A stretch of 63,714 nucleotides of DNA from an uncultured Acidobacteriota bacterium. GTDB taxonomy: Bacteria > Acidobacteriota > Blastocatellia > Pyrinomonadales > Pyrinomonadaceae. The first letter of the stretch is position 1; each line of letters starts with the position of its first letter. The stretch is from contig CALMPJ010000191.1 of assembly GCA_937871585.1 (NCBI GenBank), positions 1 to 63,714 on the forward strand, given 5' to 3'. This document shows positions 36,899 to 46,745 of the stretch, one piece after another. The notes under the pieces were generated by a model that searched no databases, was not told the origin of the DNA, and saw only the letters and a program-made list of their open reading frames with translations. The position numbers and the translations under genes were made by a program.

Positions 36899-37834
36899 TT
36901 AACCAAGTATTTCTAAAGCTGAATTCAAACTAACTGAATCTTCAATATTTCCGTATCTTACTTCGCGGTTTATCTGCCGCACAAGTCCGGTCAGAACCTT
37001 TCCGGGCCCGATCTCGATAAATGTATCGACTCCGGCCGCCGACATTGTTTCGACGGACTGTAGCCATCGCACAGGCGAGGATACTTGCTGCGTAAGCTTT
37101 ATCGCAACGGACGAACCGTCGCTGTTCGCAACCGCATCGACATTATGAACTACCGGCACTTCCGCGTCGTCGTAACTCAATTCCGCGAGATCAACCGCAA
37201 GCCTCTCTTGTGCCGGCATCATCAAAGCACAATGAAAAGGTGCAGATACGTTGAGCATGATCGCTCGTTTCGCACCTTTTTCTTTCAATTTCTCACAAGC
37301 TCGCTCGACGGCTTCGGTATCTCCCGCAATAACGATCTGCGACGGCGAATTGATATTCGCAGGTGAACAAACTTGTCCATTTGCCGCCTCAGCACAACCT
37401 TCTTCTACTGTCGCGAGGTCAAGTCCTAGAATCGCGGCCATGGCTCCGACGCCAACCGGAACTGCCTCCTGCATATACGCCCCGCCACTGCGAACTGTTC
37501 GAACCGCGTCCGCAAAATCGATAATACCTGAGGCAACAAGTGCCGAATATTCACCAAGACTGTGCCCTGCGACAAAGTCAGGTTTCGCAATGGCTTCGGA
37601 AACAGCGGCACGATAAGCCGCGATCGAAGTCGTCAATATTGCAGGCTGCGTGTTCGCAGTGAGTTGAAGTTCAGCCTCTTCACCCGCAAAACAAAGCTCC
37701 GAAAGCTTAAAACCAAGTGCATCATCGGCTTGCTCAAACACTTCGCGAGCGGCCGCATAATTGTCGTATAGGTCTTTGCCCATTCCGACAGCTTGGCTTC
37801 CTTGACCCGGAAAAATGTAAGCTATTTTCGACAT
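36899..37834 (-). CDS. fabD: malonyl-CoA:ACP transacylase
   Basis: 311 residues. The nucleophilic serine is in [10 protein letters not shown] and the histidine partner in SAPFHCALM. Opens with [16 protein letters not shown]. Transfers malonate to ACP. Sits 14 bp upstream of acpP; fabG, which often lies between them, is absent. Confidence 0.96.
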   Translation of the reverse strand: MSKIAYIFPGQGSQAVGMGKDLYDNYAAAREVFEQADDALGFKLSELCFAGEEAELQLTANTQPAILTTSIAAYRAAVSEAIAKPDFVAGHSLGEYSALVASGIIDFADAVRTVRSGGAYMQEAVPVGVGAMAAILGLDLATVEEGCAEAANGQVCSPANINSPSQIVIAGDTEAVERACEKLKEKGAKRAIMLNVSAPFHCALMMPAQERLAVDLAELSYDDAEVPVVHNVDAVANSDGSSVAIKLTQQVSSPVRWLQSVETMSAAGVDTFIEIGPGKVLTGLVRQINREVRYGNIEDSVSLNSALEILG

Positions 37835-37846
37835 TCGATCCGCAAT

Positions 37847-38833
37847 CTAAAATCGGATAACCGTTCCGCCCCACGTCACGCCGCCGCCAAATGCGGTCAG
37901 AAGAACTAGTGAGCCTTCCTTGATCTTTCCCGATTGAATACACTCGTCCATTGCGATCGGGATCGATGCAGACGACGTATTGCCCATTTCAGCGATATTC
38001 GAGTAAACCTTTTCTTCGGGAACACCAAGCCGCGAAGCAACCGCGTCCGTGATACGCTGATTTGCCTGATGCGGAATAACGATATCGATGTCTTCGACGG
38101 TATAGCCGGATTTCTCGACCATTTCGGCTGAGATGTCGGCCATTGAACGAACCGCTACCTTGAACAATTCATTACCGCGCATCTTAAAGAAATGATCGCG
38201 ATTCTCGATCGTTTCGTGCGTAGTGCCAAGCTTAGTTCCGCCACCTGGACAAAATAGCTGCTCTTCGTAGCGTCCGTCAGATTTGATCTTGGTAGCGAGA
38301 ATTCCTTTGCCTTCAGGCACAGGACCAAGCACTGCGGCTCCGGCTCCATCGCCGAAGATCACACAGGTCGTTCGGTCGGTGTAATCGACGTACTTCGTCA
38401 AAACCTCCGCGCCGATGACAAGAGCATTCTTGATCTGGCCGGTTCGGATCATCGATTCGACCATCGTGATACCGTAAATAAATCCCGAGCACGCTGCAAA
38501 AACGTCCATCCCGGCAGCATTGTGTGCTCCGAGCTGCGCCTGAATAAGCGCACCGGTCGAAGGCATTATCTGATCAGGCGTCGTCGTCGCACAGACGATA
38601 ATATCGATATCTTCAGCCTTTAGGCCTGAACGCTCAAGGGCTTGCTGGGCAGCACGAACACCAAACTGCGACGTATATTCATTCGCCTCAGCCTTATGGC
38701 GCTGTTTGATGCCCGTTCGAGTGGTGATCCATTCGTCGTTGGTATCGACAAGCTTTTCCAGATCGGCGTTAGTTAGAACGCCTTCCGGATACGCTTGTCC
38801 CATTCCCAAGATACCGGCGTTTTGTGTTGTCAT
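37847..38833 (-). CDS. fabH: beta-ketoacyl-ACP synthase III
   Basis: 328 residues. Initiates fatty-acid synthesis by condensing acetyl-CoA with malonyl-ACP. Catalytic cysteine in FAACSGFIYG, histidine in VIPHQANQRI and asparagine in EMGNTSSASIP. Lies 12 bp before fabD and 27 bp after rpmF. Confidence 0.96.
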   Translation of the reverse strand: MTTQNAGILGMGQAYPEGVLTNADLEKLVDTNDEWITTRTGIKQRHKAEANEYTSQFGVRAAQQALERSGLKAEDIDIIVCATTTPDQIMPSTGALIQAQLGAHNAAGMDVFAACSGFIYGITMVESMIRTGQIKNALVIGAEVLTKYVDYTDRTTCVIFGDGAGAAVLGPVPEGKGILATKIKSDGRYEEQLFCPGGGTKLGTTHETIENRDHFFKMRGNELFKVAVRSMADISAEMVEKSGYTVEDIDIVIPHQANQRITDAVASRLGVPEEKVYSNIAEMGNTSSASIPIAMDECIQSGKIKEGSLVLLTAFGGGVTWGGTVIRF

Positions 38834-38860
38834 TTATTTAGATCCGAGCGTCAAAGCGTG

Positions 38861-39046
38861 CTATTCGGCACCCCTTACATCAATGATCTTGCGGCCTTTG
38901 TACATTCCGGTGTTCGGATCGATACGGTGCGGCACTTTTGCCTCGCCCGAATCTTTATCAGTGTAAAACTGAGGAGTGGTCAGGGCATCGTGTGCTCGGC
39001 GTTGACGCGTACGCGAATGTGAATGGCGTCGTTTTGGATTTGGCAT
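38861..39046 (-). CDS. rpmF: 50S ribosomal protein L32
   Basis: 61 residues from the ATG at 39046; the open frame upstream overlaps the previous gene and is not used. MPNPKRRHSHSRTRQRRAHDAL is the conserved L32 start. The usual zinc-binding cysteines are absent, so this is the cysteine-free form. The start overlaps the DUF177 stop region by a few bases. Confidence 0.95.
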   Translation of the reverse strand: MPNPKRRHSHSRTRQRRAHDALTTPQFYTDKDSGEAKVPHRIDPNTGMYKGRKIIDVRGAE

Positions 39047-39048
39047 AA

Positions 39049-39549
39049 CTAATTCAGTCCTTTGAGAGCCGCCCATCGAGGGTCGATCTCATTAAAATTG
39101 CAATTACAATCTATCAAATTTAGGTTTGACCCGCATTTCGGACACAAACCTTTGCAGCCGTCGCTACAATAAACCTGTTCTGGCAGATCCAGCAAGATCT
39201 GCTCGCGGACGACCTCGGAAAGGTCAACCTCACCGTTCTCGACGTATGATTCGTCGAGATCGACTTCCTCTACCGCTTCCTCACCGTCTTTCAGCGGTTC
39301 GTTAACAAATACATCGTCAAATTCAATGTCGAACGGTCGTAAAACAGCCGTCGTACATCGTGTGCAAGCGATCTCGACCTCACCTTTCACGTTTCCGCGA
39401 ATGTGAGCTTTCCCGTCGATCCGAACCTTTTCGCCGGCGAATGAAACATCGCCAACAATACTTGCATCATCAAGTTCAAGGTCGATATCGCTGAAAGTTT
39501 CGTTCACCGAAACAGGCCGTTCAACGATGCTTGTCAATTCAATGATCAT
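39049..39549 (-). CDS. DUF177 (YceD-like) protein
   Basis: 166 residues from the ATG at 39549; a GTG six codons upstream is also in frame. YceD family members are linked to 23S rRNA accumulation and almost always precede rpmF, as here. Seen: CTRC pair (IACTRCT), acidic middle, and the C-terminal CPKCGSNLN. First gene of the fatty-acid cluster. Confidence 0.88.
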   Translation of the reverse strand: MIIELTSIVERPVSVNETFSDIDLELDDASIVGDVSFAGEKVRIDGKAHIRGNVKGEVEIACTRCTTAVLRPFDIEFDDVFVNEPLKDGEEAVEEVDLDESYVENGEVDLSEVVREQILLDLPEQVYCSDGCKGLCPKCGSNLNLIDCNCNFNEIDPRWAALKGLN

Positions 39550-39600
39550 CTTCTTGCTCGTCTTCACAGTTTCAATAAAGCTGTGAAAAGCAAAACTCTA

Positions 39601-39628
39601 ATTATAGCGAACCGAATCAGGCTGTCAA
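39601..39628 (-). promoter_or_regulatory. consensus sigma-70 promoter for the DUF177-rpmF-fab operon
   Basis: The minus strand reads TTGACA (39628-39623), 16-bp spacer, TATAAT (39606-39601): a perfect match, with the same spacer length as the rRNA promoter. Predicted start near 39594; leader about 45 nt. Confidence 0.88.
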
Positions 39629-39632
39629 ACAA

Positions 39633-40688
39633 TTAAACACCGCTGCCGACTGCCTCACTAACCGACGAGAATCCCCTCGCATTCAACAACCGAACAAGCC
39701 CCTGATTGACATCAGCCGCAAAAGTCGGTCCGCCGTACACAAAACCGGTGTACGCCTGAACCAGAGACGCTCCCGACGCGATCTTTTCAAATGCATCTTC
39801 CGCAATGAAAATGCCGCCGACGCCGATAACAGCGAGTCTCCCTGCCGCTCGCTTATAGATTTGCGAGATAACCTCGTTTGATCGCTTCCACAAAGGTCTA
39901 CCGCTCAAACCGCCGGCTTCGCCTGCCAAAGGCGACGATATGCCCTCACGCGAGATCGTCGTATTCGTCGCGATAATTCCGCTGCATCCTGCTGAAATAC
40001 AAACGTCAGTGATCTCGTCAATATCGTCGTTTGCGAGGTCAGGCGCGATCTTTACAAGCAACGGCTTCTCCCCGAGCTCAACATTCTTACGCGACAACGC
40101 TCCTACAAGCTCGCTCAATTCCCTTGTATTCTGCAGATCACGAAGTCCGGGCGTATTTGGCGATGAAACATTAACTGTGACGTAATCAGCGACACAGTGT
40201 ACTTTTTCAAGAACGCTAACGAAATTTTCGACCGCTTCGTCATTCGGCACATCTTTGTTTTTGCCGATATTTATGCCAACGACGCATCTGTGTTCGATAC
40301 CGCGAATGCTCTCGACTAATGCGTCCGCACCGTTGTTATTAAATCCCAAACGATTGATCAACGCTTGGTCGTCGGGCAGTCGAAACATTCTTGGCTTTGG
40401 ATTTCCGGGCTGGGGTTCGAGTGTGACCGTTCCAACCTCGACAAACCCGAATCCAAGCGACGCAAGCTGATCGACGACAACACCGTTCTTATCAAATCCC
40501 GCAGCTATTCCAAGTGGATTCGCAAACTTCAGACCAAACAGCTCGATCGGAGGCATTCCAAACGAGGCATCGTCCACGTAAAACGGCGAAGCAAGACCTC
40601 GACGAAGGATCGACATTCCAAACTCGTGCGCCTTTTCGGCATCAGTTCGGAAAAGCAATGGCTGAGCTAGCGAGGAGTAGAGAGACAT
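39633..40688 (-). CDS. pyrD: dihydroorotate dehydrogenase (quinone), class 2
   Basis: 351 residues. FMN enzyme oxidising dihydroorotate with quinone. The N-terminal extension typical of membrane-associated class 2 enzymes is present, with GIAAGFDKNG, the catalytic serine in NVSSPNTPGLR, and C-terminal phosphate-binding VGVGGIFI and YTGFVYGGP. Begins immediately after the Uma2 stop with no gap. Confidence 0.95.
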   Translation of the reverse strand: MSLYSSLAQPLLFRTDAEKAHEFGMSILRRGLASPFYVDDASFGMPPIELFGLKFANPLGIAAGFDKNGVVVDQLASLGFGFVEVGTVTLEPQPGNPKPRMFRLPDDQALINRLGFNNNGADALVESIRGIEHRCVVGINIGKNKDVPNDEAVENFVSVLEKVHCVADYVTVNVSSPNTPGLRDLQNTRELSELVGALSRKNVELGEKPLLVKIAPDLANDDIDEITDVCISAGCSGIIATNTTISREGISSPLAGEAGGLSGRPLWKRSNEVISQIYKRAAGRLAVIGVGGIFIAEDAFEKIASGASLVQAYTGFVYGGPTFAADVNQGLVRLLNARGFSSVSEAVGSGV

Positions 40689-41297
40689 TTAGGCTGGAAA
40701 TCCAATGCGTTCGTAAAGCTCGTTAAGAGGCAACACACAATCGACAATGTCCAGTGTGATAGTCGTATCGAGCCCAACAAATTCCTCTTTCTGCCAGCCG
40801 GAGCGTTTTGAGTAGACCTCGACGAGAGCTGAACTCTGTGAAATTAGAACGTACGTCTCAAGACTGGCGATATTATTGGTATAACGTAGAAATTTCTCAC
40901 CGCGATCGTAACTCTCCGTCGACGGCGATAATACTTCAAAGATAATAGTAGGATTGGTAACAACATCCGACGCTTTATCGCGGAACATAGGCTGTCCGCA
41001 TACAATTATGAGGTCTGGATATGAAAAGAGATCAGCTTCATTTGTAGCGACTTTCATGTTCGGCGAAAAACCTTGGCATTTCTTTCCGCGGAGCTGGCCA
41101 TACAGAGATCCATAAAGATTGAAACATATCGTGCTGTGACTAGGACTTTCCCCGGCCATCGCATAAACGCTGCCGTCCAAAAACTCATGGCGATCCTGAG
41201 CGCTTCGCTCATATCGGAGATAGTCGGTATCAGAGAAAACTGGATGTGCTTGGGCTCGTTCGGCTATCATTTCAATGAATTCCCTCAATGTGACCAT
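40689..41297 (-). CDS. Uma2-family (DUF820) putative nuclease
   Basis: 202 residues. PD-(D/E)xK-like fold: YERSAQDRHEFLDG, YPDLIIVCG and IFEVLSPSTESYDRGEKF contain the D...ExLSPST motif typical of Uma2 proteins. The family is mostly known from cyanobacteria and its role is unclear. It abuts pyrD with no intergenic base. Confidence 0.85.
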   Translation of the reverse strand: MVTLREFIEMIAERAQAHPVFSDTDYLRYERSAQDRHEFLDGSVYAMAGESPSHSTICFNLYGSLYGQLRGKKCQGFSPNMKVATNEADLFSYPDLIIVCGQPMFRDKASDVVTNPTIIFEVLSPSTESYDRGEKFLRYTNNIASLETYVLISQSSALVEVYSKRSGWQKEEFVGLDTTITLDIVDCVLPLNELYERIGFPA

Positions 41298-41331
41298 TCT
41301 AACTCATAACAGCAATAACTTTCACTAAACT

Positions 41332-41360
41332 TTGAACTTTCGACCGCTGTTTGGTACATT
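41332..41360 (+). promoter_or_regulatory. sigma-70 promoter for the pyrR operon
   Basis: TTGAAC (41332-41337), 17-bp spacer, TACATT (41355-41360). Predicted start at about 41367, three bases before the pyrR ATG, leaving essentially no leader. Confidence 0.65.
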
Positions 41361-41369
41361 CACAAGCTA

Positions 41370-41933
41370 ATGGGTGACGAAGCAAATTTGGTCGAAAAGT
41401 CGCGGATCATGGATTCGACGGCGATGAAACGCGCTCTTCGCAGGCTATCCACAGAGATCGTTGAGACCAATCGCGGTTCCGAAGACCTGTATATCGTCGG
41501 CGTTCGTCGCCGCGGTGTTCCGCTTGCCGAACGAATCGTCGATAAGATCGAAGCTCTCGAAGGCACACGCCCTTTATACGGAATTCTCGACATCACGCTT
41601 TATCGAGACGACCTCTCGACCGTTGGTACAAATCCGATTGTAAATCGCACGGAGCTCGAGCATGACCTTGACGGTAAGATCGTCGTCCTCGTCGATGATG
41701 TTCTCTACACAGGACGAACTATCCGTGCGGCGATGGATCAGCTAATGGACTTTGGACGTCCTCGCAAAGTTCAGCTAGCGGTTCTCGTCGATCGCGGCAA
41801 AGAACATCGCGAATTGCCGATCCAAGCAGATTTTGTCGGCAAATTCGTCCCGACGAAGCAAACCGAGATCATCAAAGTGATGCTCAAGGAATACGACGAT
41901 GTCGAGGCAGTTGGAATTTTTGAGAAACCCTAA
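41370..41933 (+). CDS. pyrR: PyrR bifunctional regulator / uracil phosphoribosyltransferase
   Basis: 187 residues of the PRPP-dependent phosphoribosyltransferase fold. The PRPP loop is [17 protein letters not shown]. Start-region [14 protein letters not shown] aligns with Bacillus PyrR. PyrR binds pyr mRNA when UMP is high and promotes termination. First gene of a pyrR-pyrB-X-pyrC operon. Confidence 0.93.
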   Translation: MGDEANLVEKSRIMDSTAMKRALRRLSTEIVETNRGSEDLYIVGVRRRGVPLAERIVDKIEALEGTRPLYGILDITLYRDDLSTVGTNPIVNRTELEHDLDGKIVVLVDDVLYTGRTIRAAMDQLMDFGRPRKVQLAVLVDRGKEHRELPIQADFVGKFVPTKQTEIIKVMLKEYDDVEAVGIFEKP

Positions 41934-41959
41934 AACAGGCTGCCTAGCCTGTTTTTTTT
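41933..41959 (+). terminator. terminator/attenuator between pyrR and pyrB
   Basis: AACAGGCT-GCCT-AGCCTGTT hairpin followed by eight T, filling the 32-bp gap between pyrR and pyrB. It ends 6 bp before the pyrB ATG, so it can control pyrB transcription and may also hide its start. Confidence 0.85.
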
Positions 41960-41965
41960 GATTAG

Positions 41966-42910
41966 ATGGAGAAACCTTTCCGAAGACGAGACTTGCTCGG
42001 TATCCGCGACCTTTCGGCGGCGGAGATCATCGGTATTCTCGACACTGCCGAAAACTTTAGCGAGATCTCAAATCGCGAGGTCAAGAAGGTTCCTGCTCTC
42101 CGCGGCAAGACGGTCATCAATCTTTTCTTCGAGAATTCGACGCGAACACGCACCTCATTCGAACTCGCCGCAAAGCGTCTCTCGGCTGACGCGGTAAACA
42201 TCAGCGTTGCATCATCGTCGGTCACCAAAGGCGAAACGCTTCTTGATACTGCATTGAATCTCGACGCTATGGCTCCGGACTGCATCGTGGTTCGCCACGG
42301 CAGCGCCGGCGTGCCGCATCAACTCGCGAAAGTTTCGCGTGCGGCCATCGTAAATGCCGGTGACGGCGCGAACGAACATCCGACTCAAGCATTGCTCGAC
42401 GCAATGACCATCCGCGAGCACAAAAAGCAGATCGCTGGCCTCGAAGTCGCCATAGTCGGCGACATTCTCCACAGCCGCGTTGCTCGGTCGAATATTCATC
42501 TACTAACAAAACTCGGTGCAAAAGTTCGCGTGGCCGGGCCGGGAACGCTTGTACCTGGCGATTTCAGTCACTTCGTCGAGAACGGCATGACGGTCGTGCC
42601 GCACATCGAAGACGCTATTCGCGGTGCCGATGTCGTGATGATCCTTCGCATTCAACGCGAACGCCAGGATTCGGCGTATTTCCCGACTTTACGCGAATAT
42701 TCGATACATTACGGCCTAACGAACGAACGCCTCGATCTCGCGCGAAAAGACGCCATCGTCCTGCATCCCGGCCCGATGAACCGCGGCATCGAGATCGCCT
42801 CCGAAGTTGCCGACGGCTCGCGTTCGCTCATCCTAGACCAAGTAAAATACGGCGTTGCCGTGCGAATGGCGGTTCTCTACCTAGCAACTGGAGGTACCGT
42901 TAGTGGCTAG
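41966..42910 (+). CDS. pyrB: aspartate carbamoyltransferase, catalytic subunit
   Basis: 314 residues. Carbamoyl-phosphate site [15 protein letters not shown] and the HPTQALLDA motif are intact; ends with the usual [10 protein letters not shown] helix. No pyrI regulatory chain is nearby. No ribosome-binding site is visible between the terminator T-run and the ATG. It overlaps the next gene by 8 bp. Confidence 0.96.
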   Translation: MEKPFRRRDLLGIRDLSAAEIIGILDTAENFSEISNREVKKVPALRGKTVINLFFENSTRTRTSFELAAKRLSADAVNISVASSSVTKGETLLDTALNLDAMAPDCIVVRHGSAGVPHQLAKVSRAAIVNAGDGANEHPTQALLDAMTIREHKKQIAGLEVAIVGDILHSRVARSNIHLLTKLGAKVRVAGPGTLVPGDFSHFVENGMTVVPHIEDAIRGADVVMILRIQRERQDSAYFPTLREYSIHYGLTNERLDLARKDAIVLHPGPMNRGIEIASEVADGSRSLILDQVKYGVAVRMAVLYLATGGTVSG

Positions 42911-43691
42911 ACCAGCTCTTAGAACATTGACCAAGAGGCTGATAATCACTACTTTTCTAGCTACGGTAATTAGCGGAACGATCGCCCATGCCTGTGAATG
43001 CGAGATAAAGCAGCCTGTATGCTATGAATATCCGCAAACTGATGCGGTTTTTGTCGGAGAAGTTACAGAAATATCGGACGACCCAAATATTTTTCCGACC
43101 GCGGTCAAGGTCAAAGTTATTGAGAATTTCAAAGGAATGTTGTTCGCTTCCGCAAATACATGGGATAAAATGACCTCCTGCTCTTACTCTTACAAGAAAG
43201 GCGAGAAGTTTCTATTTTTTGCCGGAATTGGGGAGAACGACAATTCATTCTTTAGCGCAGGTCTATGTTCAAGAACGTCACGATTATCTGAAGATTCCGC
43301 AGATATTGCTCAAGTTCGGTTGATGAGTAGTGGCCAATCGAAGTTTACGATCTGGGCGACCGTCAACCGATCGATCAACGTCCCAATACAGGGCGTTGAA
43401 GCTGAAGTGATAAATCCTAAACTACATTTGATGGCCAAGAGTGACTCAAATGGTGATCTAAAGATCGAAGTCCCGAATTCCGGAAAGTATCTTCTTCGCG
43501 TTTGGTCACCAAAGGGAAAGGTGTGGATACCGGGATTTATTCCAAAGCAAGGAGGATTTTTTGATCAGGCCGCTATGATTCGAAAAAATGGACGAACAAG
43601 AAAGGGCGAATTTCGGGATATCGAAATCGAAGTGAAAGAAAATAGATGCGGCTGGGTAAATGTGTCCCTCTCGGACAAAGCTAATCAATGA
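42903..43691 (+). CDS. secreted NTR/TIMP-like protein inside the pyr operon
   Basis: 262 residues from a GTG with GGAGG nine bases upstream (inside pyrB). A signal peptide ends at IAHA, followed directly by CEC...PVC...TDAVFVGEV, then [15 protein letters not shown] and [16 protein letters not shown]. These cysteine and CSRT patterns match bacterial netrin/TIMP-like domains. The C-terminal ~110 residues look like a carboxypeptidase-regulatory Ig fold. Extracytoplasmic function unknown; it overlaps pyrB by 8 bp and pyrC by 4 bp, an unexpected place for a secreted protein. Confidence 0.72.
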   Translation: MARPALRTLTKRLIITTFLATVISGTIAHACECEIKQPVCYEYPQTDAVFVGEVTEISDDPNIFPTAVKVKVIENFKGMLFASANTWDKMTSCSYSYKKGEKFLFFAGIGENDNSFFSAGLCSRTSRLSEDSADIAQVRLMSSGQSKFTIWATVNRSINVPIQGVEAEVINPKLHLMAKSDSNGDLKIEVPNSGKYLLRVWSPKGKVWIPGFIPKQGGFFDQAAMIRKNGRTRKGEFRDIEIEVKENRCGWVNVSLSDKANQ

Positions 43692-44971
43692 AATTACTGA
43701 TCGCAAACGGCCATTTGATCGATCCGGCCGGGCAAGAGAATACGGGAATGAACGTCCTTGTCGAGGACGGCAAGGTTGCGGCGTGGATAAGGCCGAACGA
43801 CCAACAGCCGTCGGATTGCGAGGTGTTTGACGCGAGCGGATTGCTTGTCGCGCCGGGCTTTATTGACATGCACGTGCATCTGCGAGAGCCGGGGCAGGAG
43901 CATAAGGAAACGATCGCGAGCGGTTGTGCGGCGGCTGTGGCCGGTGGATGGACGAGCGTGTGTCCGATGCCGAATACGACGCCTGTGAATGACAATGCCG
44001 CGATCACGCGATACATGATCGAGCAGGCTGAGCACGCGGGTCTTGCGAATGTGTTCCCGATCGGTGCGATCACAAAATCTTCTGACGGCAGCGAACTTGC
44101 CGAGATGGGCGAGATGAAAGCCGCGGGTGCCGTTGCCGTGTCTGACGACGGCCGTCCGGTGCCGAACGCCGGCATCATGCGGCGGGCGATGCAGTACGCA
44201 CGCGATTTTGACCTGCCGGTGATCGATCACTGCGAAGACAAATCGTTATCAAGCGGCGGCGTTATGCACGAAGGCCGCGTTTCCCTGCTGCTCGGCCTCA
44301 AAGGAATGCCCGCTCTCGCCGAAGATATCGACGCCGTCCGCGACGTCATCCTCGCGCAGGAAACCGGATGCCGCGTTCACATCGCGCATGTCTCGACGAA
44401 AGGTGCTGTTGAGGCGGTTCGCCGTGCGAAACAAGATGGCCTAAATGTCACGTGCGAAGTCACGCCGCACCACTTTACGCTGACGGACAAGAATGTCGAG
44501 GGCTACGACACCAACACCAAAATGTCGCCGCCTTTGCGGTCCGAGGAGCATGTCGAAGCGATCATCGCCGGCCTAAAAGACGGCACGATCGACGCCATCG
44601 CAACCGATCACGCGCCGCATCATGCGGATGAGAAGGCTCTCGAATACGATCGTGCTCCGTTTGGCATTACCGGCCTCGAGACGGCCGTTGGACTGACTTT
44701 TCAACGCCTGATCGCGACCGGTGTGATCGATCTCGTGCGCTTTGTAGAATTGTGCAGCACCAATCCGGCAAGGATCTTCAATCTCGAACACCGCGGCACA
44801 CTCAAACCGGGCTCGATCGCCGACATTACGATCATCGACCCGAATCACCAATGGACATACCGCAATAGTGAATCGAGATCCAAATCTCGCAATTCTCCAT
44901 TCGATGGATGGCAATTCACAGGCCGTGCCGTCGCGACCATTGTCGGCGGCCGCGTTGTCTATCGCGTGTGA
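43688..44971 (+). CDS. pyrC: dihydroorotase
   Basis: 427-residue amidohydrolase of the class I (long) type. Metal ligands: [10 protein letters not shown], later histidines in VIDHCEDK and HIAHVSTKG, and the catalytic aspartate in ATDHAPHH. Closes the dihydroorotate ring in pyrimidine synthesis. Overlaps the NTR-like gene by 4 bp. Confidence 0.95.
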   Translation: MKLLIANGHLIDPAGQENTGMNVLVEDGKVAAWIRPNDQQPSDCEVFDASGLLVAPGFIDMHVHLREPGQEHKETIASGCAAAVAGGWTSVCPMPNTTPVNDNAAITRYMIEQAEHAGLANVFPIGAITKSSDGSELAEMGEMKAAGAVAVSDDGRPVPNAGIMRRAMQYARDFDLPVIDHCEDKSLSSGGVMHEGRVSLLLGLKGMPALAEDIDAVRDVILAQETGCRVHIAHVSTKGAVEAVRRAKQDGLNVTCEVTPHHFTLTDKNVEGYDTNTKMSPPLRSEEHVEAIIAGLKDGTIDAIATDHAPHHADEKALEYDRAPFGITGLETAVGLTFQRLIATGVIDLVRFVELCSTNPARIFNLEHRGTLKPGSIADITIIDPNHQWTYRNSESRSKSRNSPFDGWQFTGRAVATIVGGRVVYRV

Positions 44972-45010
44972 ATGTGGCAAATTATTGTCAGCAAACAGGA
45001 GACAATTGTA

Positions 45011-45523
45011 ATGAAACAACTGCTGATTCCGGTCATCGTATTGTGTTTTGCGGCGGCAGCGTCGGCTCAGGTGACGAGCGTGTACACCAGCACGACGACC
45101 AAAGCGTGTAAACAGGTCAATCAAACCGACGAAGGTGCCGGATATTACGAAGGCATCTGCCCCGGAACGGGCGGCTACACCGTCGAACTGATCGAAGGCG
45201 ACATCAGGCAGACGCTTAACATAATTACGCCGCTTAAGAAGCGGCACGAACTGAATTTCTGGGGTTTCTATGGCGGTTTCTCGACTGTTGGCGAAAAGAT
45301 CGAATGGCGTGTAAAGAAAGGCGTGCCGATCGCGTTGATCGCCCGCTTCAACGTGTCCGACGCCGAGGATCCGAAAAAGACAAAGTCCTATCTCATGGTC
45401 TCAAAGGTCAGCAAAACATCCTCGTGCGTAGTCGACGTCATCATGCCCGGCCCCAAACAAAACGCCGACGCCCGCGAAGTAGCCGACAAAGCCGCCGCGA
45501 TGCCGTGTAAGGCGGTCGAGTAG
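45011..45523 (+). CDS. secreted hypothetical protein (170 aa)
   Basis: Start at the ATG at 45011, preceded by CAGGAG. Signal peptide ends at SASAQ. The mature part has four cysteines (KACKQ, GICPG, SSCVV, MPCKA) that could form two disulfides. I do not assign a family. It begins 39 bp after pyrC and may ride on that operon. Confidence 0.65.
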   Translation: MKQLLIPVIVLCFAAAASAQVTSVYTSTTTKACKQVNQTDEGAGYYEGICPGTGGYTVELIEGDIRQTLNIITPLKKRHELNFWGFYGGFSTVGEKIEWRVKKGVPIALIARFNVSDAEDPKKTKSYLMVSKVSKTSSCVVDVIMPGPKQNADAREVADKAAAMPCKAVE

Positions 45524-45552
45524 TTCTATTCAACGCATTCCCACTTGTTTTT

Positions 45553-45628
45553 GGGCTTTGCCCATTTATTTGCGGAAAAGCAAAGCTTTTCCGCAAATAG
45601 AGCGGCAAAGCCGCGAAACGGACGTCCG
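45553..45628. repeat. cluster of four palindromes with GCAAAGC cores
   Basis: In 76 bp: GGGC-TTT-GCCC (45553-45563), a 14-bp-arm hairpin ATTTGCGGAAAAGC-AAA-GCTTTTCCGCAAAT (45568-45598), GCGGC-AAA-GCCGC (45602-45614) and CGGACGTCCG (45619-45628). The first three all share the core GCAAAGC on one strand. They lie in the 227-bp gap between two plus-strand genes; no T-run follows. Short open frames here are by-products of the palindromes. Confidence 0.85.
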
Positions 45629-45750
45629 GTGATGCAGATCAAACTTTCCCTGCAACTCATACTTCCCTTTCTTTCATCTTTGGACACAAGACGGTGCTTT
45701 TCTAATCCAGATCCGTCTGCAAAAAGACAAATGTAAGGAAAAAACAACAG

Positions 45751-46743
45751 ATGAACGCGTGGAAACGAACGGCGGCGGTGCTTATTTTATTGGCTTTTGG
45801 GGCTTTTGTTTCCGCGAGTGCGCAAGATCTGTTGCGTGCCGACGCTAGTTCGTACGCGAGCTGGCAATGGCCGGCACATAGTGACGGAATTACGTACATT
45901 CCAGTCTGCTGGGAAAACGGAACGGGCTGGCAGCAAGAGACGCAGCACGTCAAAAACAAAATTCTCACGACTTGGGGAACCTACGCGAACGTCAATTTTT
46001 ACGGTTGGGGCAATTGTCAGTCGAATTCTCGCGGCGTACGGATATTGATCACCGACACGCGATCGAATTCGGGCATCGGGCGTTCGCTTGACGGCCGCCG
46101 CAATGGCATGGAGCTGAATTTTACGTTCCGTAACTTCTCTCAAGGATGCCAAAACGAGAACCGTCGATTCGCGTGCATAGGCGGCGTTGCCGTGCACGAG
46201 TTCGGGCACGCGCTCGGCCTGATGCACGAACAGGACCGCGCCGATTCGACGTGCAATCTTGAGAGCCGACATTCCGGCGGCATACTTCTCACGGCCTATG
46301 ACCCCAATAGCGTGATGAATTACTGCAACCCGCGATGGAATAACGATGGCAATTTGTCGTCGCTTGATGTCGTCGGAATTCAGCGGTTGTACGGCAAACG
46401 CTCGGCTGGGCCAGCGAGTTCGGGATCGGTAGTAATTAAAGACACGCTCAACTTCGCGGCTGGACAACGCAGCGAACACATCATAATGACGCTCGGAAAT
46501 AACAATTCGCGTAGAGATATGAAAGTAACGACGTCGTCGCCGAACACTTCCGTGAGCTACACGTATTCAACACCGGGAAGATATTGCTACAAACTATGGT
46601 CCGCGACCGCGTATTCCGACGGCAACACCTACGAAGGCTACGGCGAGGGCTGCTGGACACTAGAAGCCGGAAGAAATTACACAGTCGAGGTCAAATTCCG
46701 CACCGGAACGCGTGGTAAGGCGTTCGATATTGTTTTGGAGTAG
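45751..46743 (+). CDS. secreted metzincin-type zinc metalloprotease
   Basis: 330 residues with a signal peptide (ending SASAQ). The zinc site HEFGHALGLMHEQDR (HExxHxxGxxH) and the Met-turn SVMNY mark a metzincin, closest to the astacin/matrixin clans. No long pro-region is evident. The C-terminal ~110 residues form a beta-rich domain (VKFRTGTRGKAFDIVLE end). Likely an extracellular protease. Confidence 0.87.
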   Translation: MNAWKRTAAVLILLAFGAFVSASAQDLLRADASSYASWQWPAHSDGITYIPVCWENGTGWQQETQHVKNKILTTWGTYANVNFYGWGNCQSNSRGVRILITDTRSNSGIGRSLDGRRNGMELNFTFRNFSQGCQNENRRFACIGGVAVHEFGHALGLMHEQDRADSTCNLESRHSGGILLTAYDPNSVMNYCNPRWNNDGNLSSLDVVGIQRLYGKRSAGPASSGSVVIKDTLNFAAGQRSEHIIMTLGNNNSRRDMKVTTSSPNTSVSYTYSTPGRYCYKLWSATAYSDGNTYEGYGEGCWTLEAGRNYTVEVKFRTGTRGKAFDIVLE

Positions 46744-46745
46744 TG

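Noticed and set aside
45526..45747. Small genes on either strand in the 45.5-kb gap
   Set aside because: The similar peptides on both strands (LFAEK..FSAN) come from the palindromes, not from selection on protein.
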